DNA of 64,000 bases from Kudoa neothunni. Its lineage: Eukaryota; Cnidaria. Both the position numbers and the translations under genes were made by a program. The notes beneath the pieces are model-generated. The model was not told the origin of the DNA and made no database searches. It saw only the letters and a program-made list of their open reading frames with translations. The stretch spans positions 13,206,001-13,270,000 of the forward strand of contig OZ199838.1 of assembly GCA_964304625.1 (NCBI GenBank), in the 5' to 3' direction. Shown one piece after another: positions 24,216-37,830 of this stretch (the stretch's first letter is position 1; the number at the start of each line of letters is the position of its first letter).

Positions 24216-27200
24216 TTACTCTATTGGATTGGAATTATGGAATTGTTTAATCAACTTAATCATTCCAATTATCTGGAAAGCTTGGGTATGTGAACATAAT
24301 TCTTTCCCCAAAACAGCGTGCATACGGATGAGACTGGCTTCAAAATGAGATTTATCCTCGACGTCTAATGTTCCAACACTGATATTTCCAGATTCACATG
24401 CGGCTAAATTCAGACGAACATAGAATCATCAAAACACACCAACATTTACCTATAACACTATTGGCAAACGTTAGCAGTGTACCCATTTGAGAGGTGGAAC
24501 GAATAACGCTAAAAATGAATATATAAGCGTCGGAACACAAACATTGTGACTACTCGCAAATAAATTTGATCATTTGATTGAGTGTAGAGAGTGAACAATA
24601 TCCTACGGCGTTATCCAATGAATTCTGTCTGATCAATTCTTGGATAACACTAACGATAATATGTTCTGGGTATTTCCCAGGCTAAATTTTCGAATACATC
24701 GTGAAAATTTGTTTTCATAGAAAAATAAAAACTTAATAACAGTATCGTTTCCTAATTAGAAAATTCTAGAATAAATTCCATCACAAAAATTACAATTTAG
24801 TAAATCATTCAATTTATCATCCCCACAAAATTACATCATAAATTAAATTAATATATAATGCAATTAATAATTCCACGGTTAATCTTACATAATATTTAAT
24901 GTTTTATCTCGAGAGGAGTTTTTTAACCAAAAATTTATGAGCTCTCTAACAAATACAGTATATGAACAGTTTTATAAAAATATCACTTATTTTATAAATA
25001 TTAAATTAGAAAAATTATTATTATTAGTTAGATTTTTAGGATATTTTGAATTAAAATAAGATAAAAAATAACCAAAACACCAACCACGTGATTATCCTGT
25101 TTTACGCGATTATTTAGATGGATATTGTTTATTGATTGGTGCTTTTAATTCTCAATAGCTGGTCAAGTCTATTTAAAAATAATATTACTTAATAATATAA
25201 AATAAGAACAATATAACCCTCCATTGTGAGGGAGGAGGAAAAAATGCTATTATTCTGGAATCCCGCGTACCATACTTTAGCATACGTATTTTCACTTTTA
25301 AAAATAATTAGGAATTAAATGAGGAACTTGAATGTGAATCTTTTACATCGATACATGAAATTTAATTAACCGTAATACTGGTTTTCTAGACGAACATGCT
25401 TATAACCGAATTCGATAAAGCAATCCAAGTAAATAAAATGCTGCCCACATATTAAATGAGTGAAATAGCCACTAAAAAGTAATTTGTTCCTAGACATAAA
25501 AAGTAAAATTAAAAGCAAATAAATCTTTATGTAGAGACTGTTGCCGCTAATCTAATTATCACTTCTAACCGGAGAGCTCAAACAATTATGCACAAGATAT
25601 TCTGCCGATTATATAGACAAAATTAATGCTTCAGCTTTATTAAATTTGAAGCGCGTAGTAATATTAAAATATTCAAAATCTTGAGTATTTACATAATAAA
25701 TTACATATCAACAAATTAAAAAATATATTAAAAATTCTAAGATTCAAAAGAGTGTCACAACATTTAAATATAAGAATGTGTATTTTGTTCTCAGGGTTTT
25801 TTTTTAATAAATTAACTTTTATCATTTACATTATATCCAGCTATATTTAAAGGGCGATATTAAAAAATCATATACATAATGGCGCGTTAAAATGCGTAAA
25901 AATAGCCAAGTGACTTATTTTACGCATTTCTCCTCACCTACGAAGGTATTACGTCGAATTGGTCGCCTAACACAATTTTAATTTCACAACTATTTACTGA
26001 TTTATAACGGAGCGGGAACTATAAATAATTAATCACTCCAGCCTCCAACGATTTTGAAATTAATAGGATCAAAATTTCCAATAAATATATTTACATTAAA
26101 CAAAATAATTTAAAATTAAATTACTGAATATCACAAATAATTATCAATACAACTGTAACTAAATTCATATCAAATAAAAATTAATCTCCCATAACCTGAT
26201 TGTTTTTTGTTCGATGGGGGTTCGTCCACAATAACTATTTTATATAAGGCATTGATTAAGGGCACATTTTTAATCCTTAATGAAAACTACACACGCGCAA
26301 TATTCATTTTTAATCGCAGAAACTCCCATTTACAATTGATACATAACGTTGTTCTCTATAATATGCCGTAGTTAATTATGATTCGTCTCAATAGCCATTT
26401 AATTATATGAATAATACCTTAGAAAATTTGATAGCCGATGATACCATCGATAATAAATTATTTCAATTTTTTCCGAAATCGATTACATTTCGTTTCAATT
26501 CAAATGTTCAATACTAACAATATATTGATATGCCAGTGATAACGAATTGATAGTTTAATCAAACGTAAGATATTACAAGGGATTACTTCATATATTTATT
26601 TTCAGATTACTCAAAACTGCCGTATTCAAAAAATGAATTTTTTTAAAAATCACCACAGCATAATGTGTTGTCATAGTAATCCTAATGTATTTAGATACAA
26701 CAGACAACATTGATATTATTACAGGTGAAATGATTAAAATAAATTAACAGTAATTTTTTAATAATTCATAACAGAAAAACAAATTAAATCTTCAGAAAAT
26801 AGATACTGTATGTAATTAAGCAGAATTTTTACCGTAAAAATCTCTTCCAATGTGGCTTTATATTCGAATTTGCGTAGCAATTTTTCATATTTACCATATT
26901 TTATGTGTTTGGACTTTTTAGCAATCTAAATTTCACAAAAATATTCAAAGTCAACGATTGAATTAATCATTCGCTTATGAATTTGATATAAGGTGAATAA
27001 ACTTCATTACTTGGACAGCTTTTCCCGCCTTAATTTGACTCGCAACAATTTTGGAAGTTGTAACATTTTCATTATTTGAAAGATTTCCGCTTAAAAACTT
27101 TTCATCGACATTCATCACATACAAATGTCCAGTAGCAGTTCCGATCACAATACGATTATCATCCTTCTAAATTGGGGATGAAACAAATAATAAAAAGACT

Positions 27201-28846
27201 AGAATTGGTACCGATTTCGCAAGGGTCATTACTGGTGAAATGTATTGTGACGATTGTAATACTTTATGAGTTAAAATATCGTGAATTTTTACGGTTCTAC
27301 AAAAAATAATTTAAAATTTTTTACCAAGTTAATAAAATTTTTGATAATAAATAGAGAAACATAATTATCTGGTTATAAAATCCAAATGACAGACTAAAAG
27401 AAAAATAATAGAAACTTCAAATTAACAATTCGCTATATCATTTCATTCAAGCTCATTAAACAATACTTAGGAGTTAAAAAATGAATTCAATTACGATCTA
27501 AAATTAATCTAGCTGCTATTGGCGTAAATAATATTTTTGAATACCTGTCGATCGAAGAGGTTATTACAAAGGAGTTTGCACAAACAAGGTCGATAGAAGT
27601 GACAGTTTTGATATGATTACTGAAGCCATCTACTTCTGTGCGAGAAGAACCAACAGTATCCCACAATTTAACGCAAGTGCCACCTAATAAGTACAAGTGT
27701 AGTAGCGAGTACTTGGCATTCAAATCAATCAATAATACTTCCAGTGTAAAACATATTTCCATTTGTGGTTACTTTGATGCATTCTACTGGACGGTCATGT
27801 GCGTAGGAACGTTGAGGTTTGCCGGTATTTTTGGCGCGAATATCCCACACAAATACATTGTGATCGTAAGAACCGGAAACAAAGATATTAGGATTATTGG
27901 GTAGGATCGCACCACATCTTACATAATCCTAATTGAGTTTACGAATCAAATTCCTCAACTAACTATGACGCTTACTTGATGGCCCTTAAAGGTGGTTATA
28001 CATGTAGATGCAGCGATATCCCATAGCTTACAAGTGCTATCATCAGCACAGCTGATAAGGTGCACTTTATCTTTGGTGAAAAAGCACGCACGTACATCTC
28101 TAAAATTATCATAAGAAGTTATATCTCCAACCTTACATCAGCACATTAAACAAGTGAATAACTCACAATTACTACGCAATTTGACTACACACAAACAGGA
28201 TATAACTTAATCATTATCAAATTTTAACTCTAATTATATTTATCCGAAAAACAACAACATCAAATTATAAATATTTCACAAAATCAATAAAATATAATTT
28301 TTATCAAAGTCGTTAATTAAAAATTAAGCAGTTACTAAGAAATATCAGCAAATACTTTTGATGACCGACCAATTCTCTCAATAAATGACCTTTGCTTGTA
28401 TCAAATATTACAACTGAAGATTCGTTAGTTCCACACGCAATCATAGCTCCGTCTTGACGAAACTCTCCACCATAGAAATGCTGTATTTTGTTGTTAAACG
28501 TTTTGACAATTTCATCACTGTGGCCAGTATACATCGAAATCTACCCCAAATTGTATATCACATCAGAATATAGAATAGAAGATAATGGTTAGAGTGAGTT
28601 ACCTTAGTTGAACTATTTACAATATAATCATAAGGATTAATTGCACAAACACTAACGTGATTTATTGAAGAGAATTCTTTGGAACACTTTGGAGACTAAA
28701 AATCACCAATTTATCAATCACATCTTCCAACAATTTCAACAGAAGATCACTTTGAATTTTTCCCAATATTTTTTCGCTTCATTTCTTCTAACAAAATTTG
28801 TCGGTAATGCGACAATATCCAATTTTTTGTATTGCGATTTCGACAT
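24216..28846 (-). CDS. UTP15: U3 snoRNP protein UTP15 (SSU processome, t-UTP/UtpA)
   Basis: Twelve exons: 28751-28846, 28603-28695, 28356-28540, 27976-28099, 27739-27928, 27545-27683, 27212-27296, 27011-27166, 26833-26925, 24554-24681, 24450-24508, 24216-24403; 511 residues, close to human 518. The N-terminus carries WD repeats: FRQDGAMIACGTNESSVVIF, DDSTCKLWD, NIFVSGSYDHNVFVWD and GT.VKLWD all track human UTP15. Then KKSKHIKYGKYEKLLRKF fits the linker before the C-terminal domain. Exons 10-12 (residues 388-511; IIVSVIQELIRQNSLDNA ... GMIKLI) fit the UTP15_C domain. The protein acts in the nucleolus in early 18S rRNA processing and pre-rRNA transcription. Introns are mostly 45-85 bp; introns 3 and 6 are about 250 bp and intron 9 is 2151 bp, splitting off the C-terminal domain. 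All phases agree. Confidence 0.9.
24682..26832. other. UTP15 intron 9
   Basis: A 2151-bp AT-rich intron between phase-0 junctions. Around 25885-25930 a short palindrome-like unit (ATGCGTAAAAATAGCC ... TTATTTTACGCAT) resembles the CTGGCTATT MULE-type termini and could be a small MULE relic. Otherwise I see nothing. Confidence 0.55.
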
Positions 28847-29179
28847 AACGAGCCGCTCTCCGACATAAATATACGAACAATTACGATCATTTGATAACAA
28901 TTATCTCAAACAGAGTATAGCATTATTTACGCTACATTTGGTTCTCGTAAAATAAATTCAACCAATTTGAAAAGTTTATTAAACCATATCTCTATTATTA
29001 CCACACCAAAACCAACCCTATCTGAGGTACTATCATTAAAATAACAACTATTACGTTTTTAAATAATTTTGTTTCACGTAAATAATACAAAAAAGGATTG
29101 ACTTGATTATTATGTTACTGCTGAATTAACCGGAATACTAATTTCGTAATCTTCTCGAGTAAAGTCGGATTGGTGAAAT
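28847..29179. promoter_or_regulatory. Shared divergent promoter, UTP15 / ubiquilin
   Basis: The start codons of UTP15 (minus) and ubiquilin (plus) are only 333 bp apart, head to head, so this interval should contain both promoters and 5' leaders. No specific TATA or initiator could be assigned in such AT-rich sequence. Confidence 0.55.
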
Positions 29180-31011
29180 ATGGATGACACATCGACTGAC
29201 CTTACATTACAGATCAAGACTTCCAAAGAAGTCAAGTCTGTAACTATCTCCAGTTCTGCTACTGTCACAGAGGTAGTTACAATTTGGTGTTGATTTTCGA
29301 AATATAATAGAATCTATATTACAATTAGTTGAAAGCTCGTGTGGCTGAAGCTTTCAATGTGTCAACCGACCAATTGTGTTTGATTTGCCAGGGCAAAATC
29401 ATGAGAGATATTGAAATTCTTTCCAGTTATTCATGTATTTGATTGGTATGATGTGTGTGTTTGTATTTATTTGTTTGTGTGTGTAGCTTTGGCGAAAAAT
29501 CCTCATATTGGTCTCGTTATTAAAGGAGCTTCGAAAAAGGTATCAGATTTGAAGTTTATAAAGGATGTGATTTTTTGTGATGTAGAAGATCATCAATCCT
29601 ACACCTGCGGCTACTTCAACATCTGCTACCGCTGGTGCAATTCCAGACCAGTCTAAACAACCATCTTCCTCCAACCAATCTTCTGCTCAGTCACCATCTT
29701 CTCTTCCAAAACTTGATGAAGGTCATATTTCAATGGCTTCAAATTTGATGAAGGTAACTTTGTTTTTTGTGTAGTTTTAGTCTTCATTGAGCATGTATAA
29801 TTAGAATCTACCTTCTGATTATTTGGATATGATCATCAAACAGAATCCCATGATCAAAAAGCTATGTGATGTAAGATGATCGTGTGTTCTTTGTTTTTCG
29901 GATTTGCTAATCTAATGGATTGGTTTGATTGTAGGAAAATCCTGAATTGAGAAGTCAAATGACTGGAAGCAATATTAAAAAAATGGCTGAAATGCTATCG
30001 AACCCAACTATGGCGGCCGAGTTGATGAGAACTCAGGAGAATATGATGCAACAAATTCAGAATATACCCGGGGCGGCAAGCCATCTTGAACGAATGCTGA
30101 ACTCTTTCCCCGATGCCCAATCGGTATTCGTCACATTTTTGTGCAATGAATGGATTTAGTTTTAGGAAAACCCATACGCTTATGACGCCGCAAACAACAC
30201 CTCATCATCCAGACAAGATAATGTTCGACCTAATTTGTCTGGCGAACCGGTTCCCAACCCATGGGATCGGCAATCACATACCTCTAATCAGACATCGGCT
30301 GAAAGCTCTGGTGGTTTCCCTTCGCCTCTTGGTATGGATTTTTCTGAGTTGGCCAAGTAGTTACATACATATTCGGTAAAAAACGCAATCTGATAATCGT
30401 TTGTTGTCGAATGTAGTTTATTTGCGAACCCAACCAATCCAACCGGTGAAAATATATTTGATGGTGAACAACTTGATAGAGCTTTTCAAGAAGCCATTCT
30501 CGCCAGCTCATCCACCAAAAAAAATGATAATGATCAACCTACCGATGATACTTCTCAAAACACACCTTCAATGCCAACTAGTGTAAATGCACTGCTTAAC
30601 CCTTCCATCCTTGCCGATCTCTTGAAACCTGAAGTTATGAGAGCATTCACCGAGATCAATAAAAATGTTGATATTATAAAAAGAGAAGCTCCTCATCTTA
30701 TTCCATCAATTTCAAGAATCTTCTCACTTCAAAACCCATCATTGGCTGGTACTAATCTCGGACAATTAGCTAACGATTCATTGGTGTCATCGTTTACTGG
30801 TGCTAACGAATCCAATCAAACTCCGCAGACAACCACTCAATCTACACCAATCGCCACCATTGAACTACTCAGAGAACGCTTTAGACCTCAACTAGAAAGT
30901 CTCAAGGACATGGGACTTAACGATGAAGAGCTCAATATTCGTGCTCTTGAAATAAGCGGGGGAAATGTTCAATTGGCTTTGGAGTGGTTGTTCAAAAACA
31001 ATTTTATATGA
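29180..31011 (+). CDS. Ubiquilin (UBL-STI1-UBA shuttle factor)
   Basis: Eight exons: 29180-29272, 29329-29434, 29487-29539, 29586-29753, 29805-29870, 29935-30123, 30166-30356, 30417-31011; introns of 42-64 bp; 486 residues (vertebrate ubiquilins about 590-620). Residues 8-82 are a ubiquitin-like domain (TDQLCLICQGKIMRD, HIGLVIK). The middle has Asn-Pro-Met-rich STI1-like stretches (DMIIKQNPMIKKLCDENPEL; LSNPTMAAELMRTQENMM) and the family NPWD-type motif. A second STI1-like block (VNALLNPSILADLLKPEVM) precedes a C-terminal UBA domain (about 445-486; LKDMGLNDEE, GGNVQLALEWLF). The family delivers ubiquitinated clients to proteasomes and chaperones membrane proteins. There is a single gene here, so no paralogue number is assigned. 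Confidence 0.93.
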
Positions 31012-34000
31012 GGTGAACCACATACAACCAATCCACTTATTCAATTCACATTACCAACCGCCATTTCCCATCATTTATACATTATCAAACAACTATATTC
31101 ATCCTCTCTTGTCCATTCAATTCATACAAAAATTGTACCTAACTGCTCTTTGAGTATCGTTTCTGATTATTAGATTTTTGTTTTGAATTTTTTTCTCTCT
31201 TCCCACCCTTCGGTTTTCAGCGGTGCATTAACCTACGTTGTTACTGTTATTTCCGTTGTTCAAATTTTTTTCCATCTACCTATTTAATTTCTGCTGACCT
31301 GTGCTATGCGTTTGATAAGTTTGATTGGGGGCATATTTTTAACCTTACCGGGGTCATTCGTGACCCCATTTTTGGTAAATGTTTGTTTTTACCTACTTAA
31401 ACTTTTCATTTTAACTTTTGGGTTCATGTAATCTTGGATTAATGTGTATTGTTTAGAAATACAAAATTTCAGTTAAATATTAGTATTCTTCGGCTCATAA
31501 ATTTTGTTTAATGTTACGTAACACTGATTATATTATTTAAAACTATTTGATACGGCTGTATCAAGTGTATTTAATTTTTAAATAAAAAAATGATCATTCC
31601 AGTATTTATTGTCACGACCAAACCGAGGAATATTGTAATTTGAAACCATTCTTGTTATCTGTTATAAGATTCCTAAGATGGAGTAGGGATAAAGAGATTA
31701 ATCCCTCTTTTATTGTCGTCCAGATTATTGCGCGTTGAAAACTGAACAGATTGCCTGATGTGCTTCCAAAATATTTTATATTTATTTTTTCCGTGAATTA
31801 ATTTTAAATTGTATTAAATTGAAAGGTGGCCATATTTTACTAAAAATTGATAGTTTAGTCTAATAATTAATATATTAAACTTAGTCGAATTATTTCTGTG
31901 TCATGATATATATCGCCAAATTTCAACTATACCATAGTCTATAAAACTAACAAGTTATCATTTATGTTAATTGTTTGAATTTTTTGTGAAATTAAGCTAG
32001 GCCATTTCCTTATAACTATTGAAATGATTAAAACCAAGTTGAAAGAAATAAGTTTTGAATCATATTTATATTCTGATTAAAAATATTTTCACTCATAATT
32101 CAAACAAATTCATTCTTATTTATTTAGAATCAACATTATTATTTATTTCTCAAGATGTGTTGTAAACATATCTTAGTGTAAATCAATAATGGATTACCGA
32201 ACCTCACAGGAGTTACTTCCTGTTAGTGCCATGGTCGAACAGTCTAATATTGATATTAAAGTGGCGGAGAAGTTTCTATTTTGTTACGTTCAGTTAAAAA
32301 TGAAACCGAAATAGTTATATCTGTTGCATCTACCATTTGAAGTTTTGTTTGGATAAATTTAGTTGGTAGTATCTCCCGATATGGTGACGATATTTTAAAC
32401 ATATATTTTAATGTTCAAAAGATTAATTAATCCATATATACCAAAAGTTAGGATCATACTTAATCAATATAGTAGAAAACCACTAGGGCCGCTGACTGAC
32501 CCCCATGGGAACACATGTAACTTTTTTGAGCACGGTCCTTCTTGGGCTGAGAAAATTTAAATAATGGTTAGAGTGTTAATGCCACCATAAACGCTCATTT
32601 TATAAACTACTGAAACACGTGACTATGCATATGGATTAAAGTATATCTAGAACTTAACATAGAGTATATTAATTATGATAAAAAAAGCAAATAATCAGTT
32701 ATTATTCGATGTTTATTGGAAAACGATATGGATTACGCGCGTATCCGACTGTAGTCGAATAGGGATTAGGCCAAAATTTAGAAGGAATTTATTTGAGTTC
32801 AATATTCTTTTTATTTATTATTGATAATCGTAATAGAAAGGACGAGAAAAAACACACTCAAGATGATGTTATTCTGGAGTTACATACTTTACCATTACCT
32901 GCAATACATATTCTGTGCGCAAATTTCATCTAATCGCGCGCATGCAGTATAAAACTAAATTTTATTTAAACGTACCAATTAACATTTTTTGGAGAAATTG
33001 TTATAAAGTACATTTCTATGCATATTTTACAATAGCAGATATCCTATCCATCATTAGGTAGAAAACATTCAATCCACTTGGGTCAGCGTATCTCTGAGAT
33101 AGTATTCTTCAGTTTCTTCGCGTTTAATACATATCTGATGTGGTCATTTTCATTTCAAATAGATGAATTGTTCCTATTAGAATAGAAATCAGATTCTATA
33201 ATTTCACATGTTTTGCATGTTCTAACTGATTAATAATGATACAACCACCTTGTTAGATTTATTAAAAATTTCAAATTTGAGAATTAAAGCTAAGGTTGAT
33301 CGTCTTTGTGTATCTAGAAAGGTGTTACTTCGGAATTAATTTTCCACAAACTTTTCTTTTAAATCTAGTTTTGTGAATTCAGTTATAAACAGATTTTAAT
33401 TTACTAAGGTTTGGTTGGGGAAGAAAACGCAAAAGATACACGTAAGAACCACGACATATACGGGTGGGCGAGTATTTCGAATGAAGTTGTAATTTTACAA
33501 TTTGTGAATTCATTTGATTAATCATTTATCGTTATATCCGTTTTAGATTTTTTAACAATGATGCAATTAGATACTATCACAGCTGTAGAAAATAATAAAA
33601 TATTTTTATAAAAATGGTTTTAAAAAATAATAATTTATAATCATGATGTAAAAAATATAATAATTAAATCCGAAACTTGCAAATTGTTTCAATATATTAT
33701 TCGTTTTTTAATATTTATCATTTATAATTATAGGCATGTTTCGGTATTTAAAAACAATTTTAATTACAATACTAAAATTTTAAAATTTTTACAATTAAAC
33801 CTAATTTTCCATAATTAATAATGGTGTTTTAGTTTCTAAATTTTTTATTCGGTTTTCTCTTGTTAAATTTAAAAGTTATTTAATCAATAATGTAAGATAG
33901 TTACCATTGGATTTTTTAACCGTTCATTTCCACATAATAAATAATAATACAAATATTTAACTTTTTCTAAACTACTTATTTTCATCATAATGATTAATAC

Positions 34001-36376
34001 ACAAACCTACAGTTTTATGTCTCATTGTAATTTCCCCCCTAATTATTTATAATTTAATTCATCGATAAAAGTATTATTTTCCTAAAGAAATTTTATATTG
34101 AGTTACATAAAAATAAAATATTATGGATTTTGGAAAAACAAAATGACAATTCTTCTCCATACAGGCGTTAGATTGCGCAGACATAAAACAAAACTTAGTA
34201 GTGTTTCGACATTAATGTAAAGTATGATTATTTTAAAAAAATTTATGGGTGTGAATTATTTTTTTATTAAATCATTTCAATATTTTATGTAAGGTTTAGC
34301 GATTTGGTTAATCCATTCGCACCTTATATACATATATTGCAAATTTTAGAGAATAAACACTTTAGTTTATTATTAATCAATAAAAATTTATTTTAATTGA
34401 TTCATCAAATCGAAAGAAAGTAAGATTTAATTATATTGTTATTACTGATTGTTGTTAGTTAGATTCGTCAAAGATTCTATCGTATCACGTATATTTTATT
34501 TATCATCAATTTGATCGTTGATATTTGGCTCTCAGAGATATATGCATCAAAGAAGTCAATTTCGATTTAGTAATTAAGCTCATAGTTTTCTATATAAAAT
34601 ATTCAAACGTCATCCACATTATTAAAATTATCAATTTGTCGTAGTTACATCAATAATCAATAACATTAAATATAATAAAAATATTTTTTAATTTAACCCT
34701 AAAACAATCTAGTAATAAAAGCATACATTCATGTGTTATCATTATAGTTTAAAATCAATGAATCTGCTCAGATTAAAATAATATGTAATCCTGTAAGGAA
34801 CAGAAGTACGAATAAATTTGTACATGTGGATAAAATTTACAATTATAAAAATATTTCTGTTTTTCTTTATTGACTATTAGTTCAATTTTTGTTATTTAAT
34901 AAATTAATCCAGAATAATTTTTATTAGTATAAAAATAGAAAAACGTTGACATCAAAGTTTAATTTTGTTCAAATCATTTAACATAAAGATCACCAAATAA
35001 TGATTATACGCTTTGATTTGGAGATATTGTTAAATTTAATGGTGACTAAAATTAATGTACAATATCCATTTTCTAGCATTTATAAAACGAAATCTTAAAT
35101 AAATAATTCCAAGCGTTTTCTTAATAGCTTATAAAACTTATAAGATGAAATGCACTTTAGAAAACGATAAAATAATGACACAACGAAAAGTGCGCAATAT
35201 CCATCTATGTAATAACCGCTGTTGACTGTAATTACGTTTTCTTCAAGTGTAAACTTTACAAGTATTATTATTGCGTAAAAACGAAACACGTTATTTTTCC
35301 ACAAACATCTTATTTTTGCAATAATATAAAAATTTTTATTGGTTTGTTTGATCTTTCATGTTCTTAATATACTCTAATTATTTTTCTCCTCTACCATAGA
35401 TGTATATTAATCATATTAATAATTTCACAGATATCGACAACGGTTTCTCTGAAGATAACAACATTGTGTTATAAAAACTCAATCTATATTACTTGTTTAT
35501 ATGGTCATATAGGAATATAATCCCTTTGATTTTATTATGTCAGCAATATAAGGCCTACCCCCATAATAAGACCTAGTAGCTAATTCTTGTGTAAAACTTA
35601 CATAAGATTTGTTCTAATTTTCGAGGAAATACGGTAACCACATGTATTGGTTGCACTTTGATCCTAAAAAAAACTGTATATAGTGGATAAAATCCATTCC
35701 CTTTTAGAAATATTTTCATGAGAATGTTTCGCTTTTTGTTAAATGTAAAATCTGATTCAACATAAGAATGACTCACGACATCTTACCATAGTACCTTGGT
35801 GCATGTGCCGGTTTTAAGTGGATTCGAAATCTCTTCCTGCGGCGGCATGCCAATAGCAAGTAGATCGTGAAATAAATGTAAGTAATCAAGTGTCTAGACT
35901 TACACATCTTTCATCACATCTCAAAAGGCTTGCTTAAATTTGGTTATCTACAATATTCTCAAAATTTTTAACACTTGCAAGATATTTACGACAATTACAA
36001 AAAAATTCCTTCTCCTAGCATTATTTCTAAATAATTGATAGGAATTATTGTAATAAACCAATGAAAAAATATAGTTAACAAATATTACGCTACAATAGGT
36101 TACTAACAATATATTTAAATCTAACATAATCCCACGCGATTATGAAATACCCTCGATATAAGATTAAGATAAGTTTGAAAATTTTAAATTGATAACGAAG
36201 TTAACGATGGTTATATGATTAAATTTAAAATATTTTTAGCTGAAAAATGCGAAAAAACCAAACAAAGTGGAGGATAACTACGCAAAAATTTGGTTATGCT
36301 CGGAAACGCATGCGTTATACACTTAAATAATGTTGCTGACACTTTTTAAACGGTAATCATAGTACATTAAACTTTC
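31012..36376. other. 5.4-kb intergenic region, no gene seen
   Basis: Very AT-rich. Near 31343-31378, TTAACCTTACCGGGGTC followed by GACCCCATTTTTGG looks like one end of a piggyBac-type element, but no partner end was found. The minus frames at 35095-35304 and 35573-35776 are random-looking. No conserved protein segment was recognised on either strand. Confidence 0.5.
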
Positions 36377-36925
36377 ATGAGGTTGCTTAGAGGTATTTGC
36401 GATACGAAAAAGGTTTCTAGTGGAGCAATGCCGTTTGAATACGATCCAACAAAAATTGTGTACGCTAATCGAAATCTCATGAGTTTAGAGGACATAGGCT
36501 ACATGCGCCCGAGAGGTTATAATAAAAATGAAAAAACGATGCCAGTTTTTTAAAAGGTAGTTTCCGTGATTATTGTTCTTTTAATTTTTATAAGAGCTGA
36601 ACTCAATATCTCAAATCGTCACATAAGAGCGCGAGTTTTTCATCAACTTTCTCAAAAGGTTTTAGCTTCCGCATCCACACTGGAATTTGGCATAAGAAAA
36701 TACCTTTCGAATAGTCTCACCAATATGGATGCTGTTATCCTTGTGGCTAATGTGTTGGCATATCGCTGCATGAAGGCTGGTGTAATGAATTGTTACTTTG
36801 AGATGCTCAACAAAGATGAAAACGAACGTTGGGCGGCATTTAAACGACAACTTAATGCTAATGGCATTGCTACTAGCGAGCCGGAGTTGGATCTACCATT
36901 AGAAATTTCAAAACCCTGTATTTGA
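36377..36925 (+). CDS. MRPL18: Mitochondrial large-subunit ribosomal protein uL18m, one frame break
   Basis: Exon 1 36377-36556, 40-bp intron 36557-36596, exon 2 36597-36925. Exon 1 encodes YANRNLMSLEDIGYMRPRGY, matching the family's 'NRNPRNLE..g...kP.Gy'. Exon 2 gives ELNISNRHIRARVFHQLSQ, VLASASTLEFGIRKYL and ANVLAYRCMKAG, matching '..RHV.A.V.H..g.VV.SAST.EW.ikk.L' and 'R.LAqRCleaGI'. Read as given, exon 1 hits TAA just before the donor. If the A6 run near 36534 (or the T6 run) were one base longer, the protein would continue as ..ASFLKAELNIS, fitting the family and the splice phase. This is therefore a gene with either a sequencing slip or a real frameshift (about 169 residues). Two very short introns (46 and 22 bp) are a less likely alternative. 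Confidence 0.72.
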
Positions 36926-37830
36926 AATGTTGGACTGGTTAATTAATTTTTTCGGGATTTTAGACGAGAAAGAATACTATCACGTATATGGTGAATATGG
37001 TCCTATATCCTACTACAAAAATATGATTTATACAAAAAATCGTGTTCACTCGATTTAATTTTTATAACGATTACTGAACATAGGCTTTTTCGTGCTACTA
37101 GTATTGTTGAATGTGTGTGTAGCTTCGAAAAAGGACTTTTTATGATAACGCCAAAATTCAATGCATAAAATAGTTAATACAATTCAAATTATAATTAAAA
37201 GTAAGAAATGTAATGTAGCCCAAAAGTCTCCATTGCCGAAATTTCAGCGACAAGAAACAAAATGGGCGTCAATATATTGAGAGTTAAGACCACGCAATTT
37301 AATTAGTTGTAAATTGCGCTTTGAATAACTCTCAACGTTGTGAAGGCGTTGGAGAGGGAGTTTGGTTTAAGTTTACAACTACTCACTCTTGAGACAAACT
37401 CACCGAATAAAACAACCCAAGAGTTAGGTGCAAGGAGTAGTTTTAATATCCAAAATAATAGGTTAGGTTAGAGATGCACGGGTTAAAGAAATGAAGCATT
37501 CAGCTACATCGCCTCTTACCCGCCCAACGCCTCCGGTAACACGTGCACGAAACTTTCTTATTCGTAGGGACCCTGACGGGTGATTTCCGATAATTCCCGG
37601 AAAATAATAATGTTAAGATTGGTCCAGCAACGAGAAATTACAATAATTCTGTATATTATTGTGGAATTAACGATAGATAACATTGAGCGAGCTATTCAGG
37701 GTAAAATGAGTTAATTGTTTTACCTTGAGAAAAAATTTCTAAATTCTAATTGTACTCTAGTCGACTAATTAAACTTTTAGTTGAATGCAACTAAATGAAT
37801 TTCTTATTTATTTTTATTGTCTAGGAACTC
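36926..37830. other. Intergenic between MRPL18 and the ADAM gene
   Basis: Contains the long hairpin at 37277-37335 (separate entry) and a less AT-rich patch at 37500-37580 that I could not assign. The minus-strand polyadenylation signal AATAAA lies near 37815-37820, just after the ADAM stop. Confidence 0.45.
37277..37335. other. Two-stem perfect hairpin
   Basis: TTGAGAGTTA pairs perfectly with TAACTCTCAA (10 bp). Inside, after a 6-7 nt internal loop, CGCAATTTA pairs perfectly with TAAATTGCG (9 bp) around an 8-nt loop. The layout would suit a small structured RNA, a miRNA-like foldback or a miniature palindromic element. No expression evidence is visible from sequence. Confidence 0.5.
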
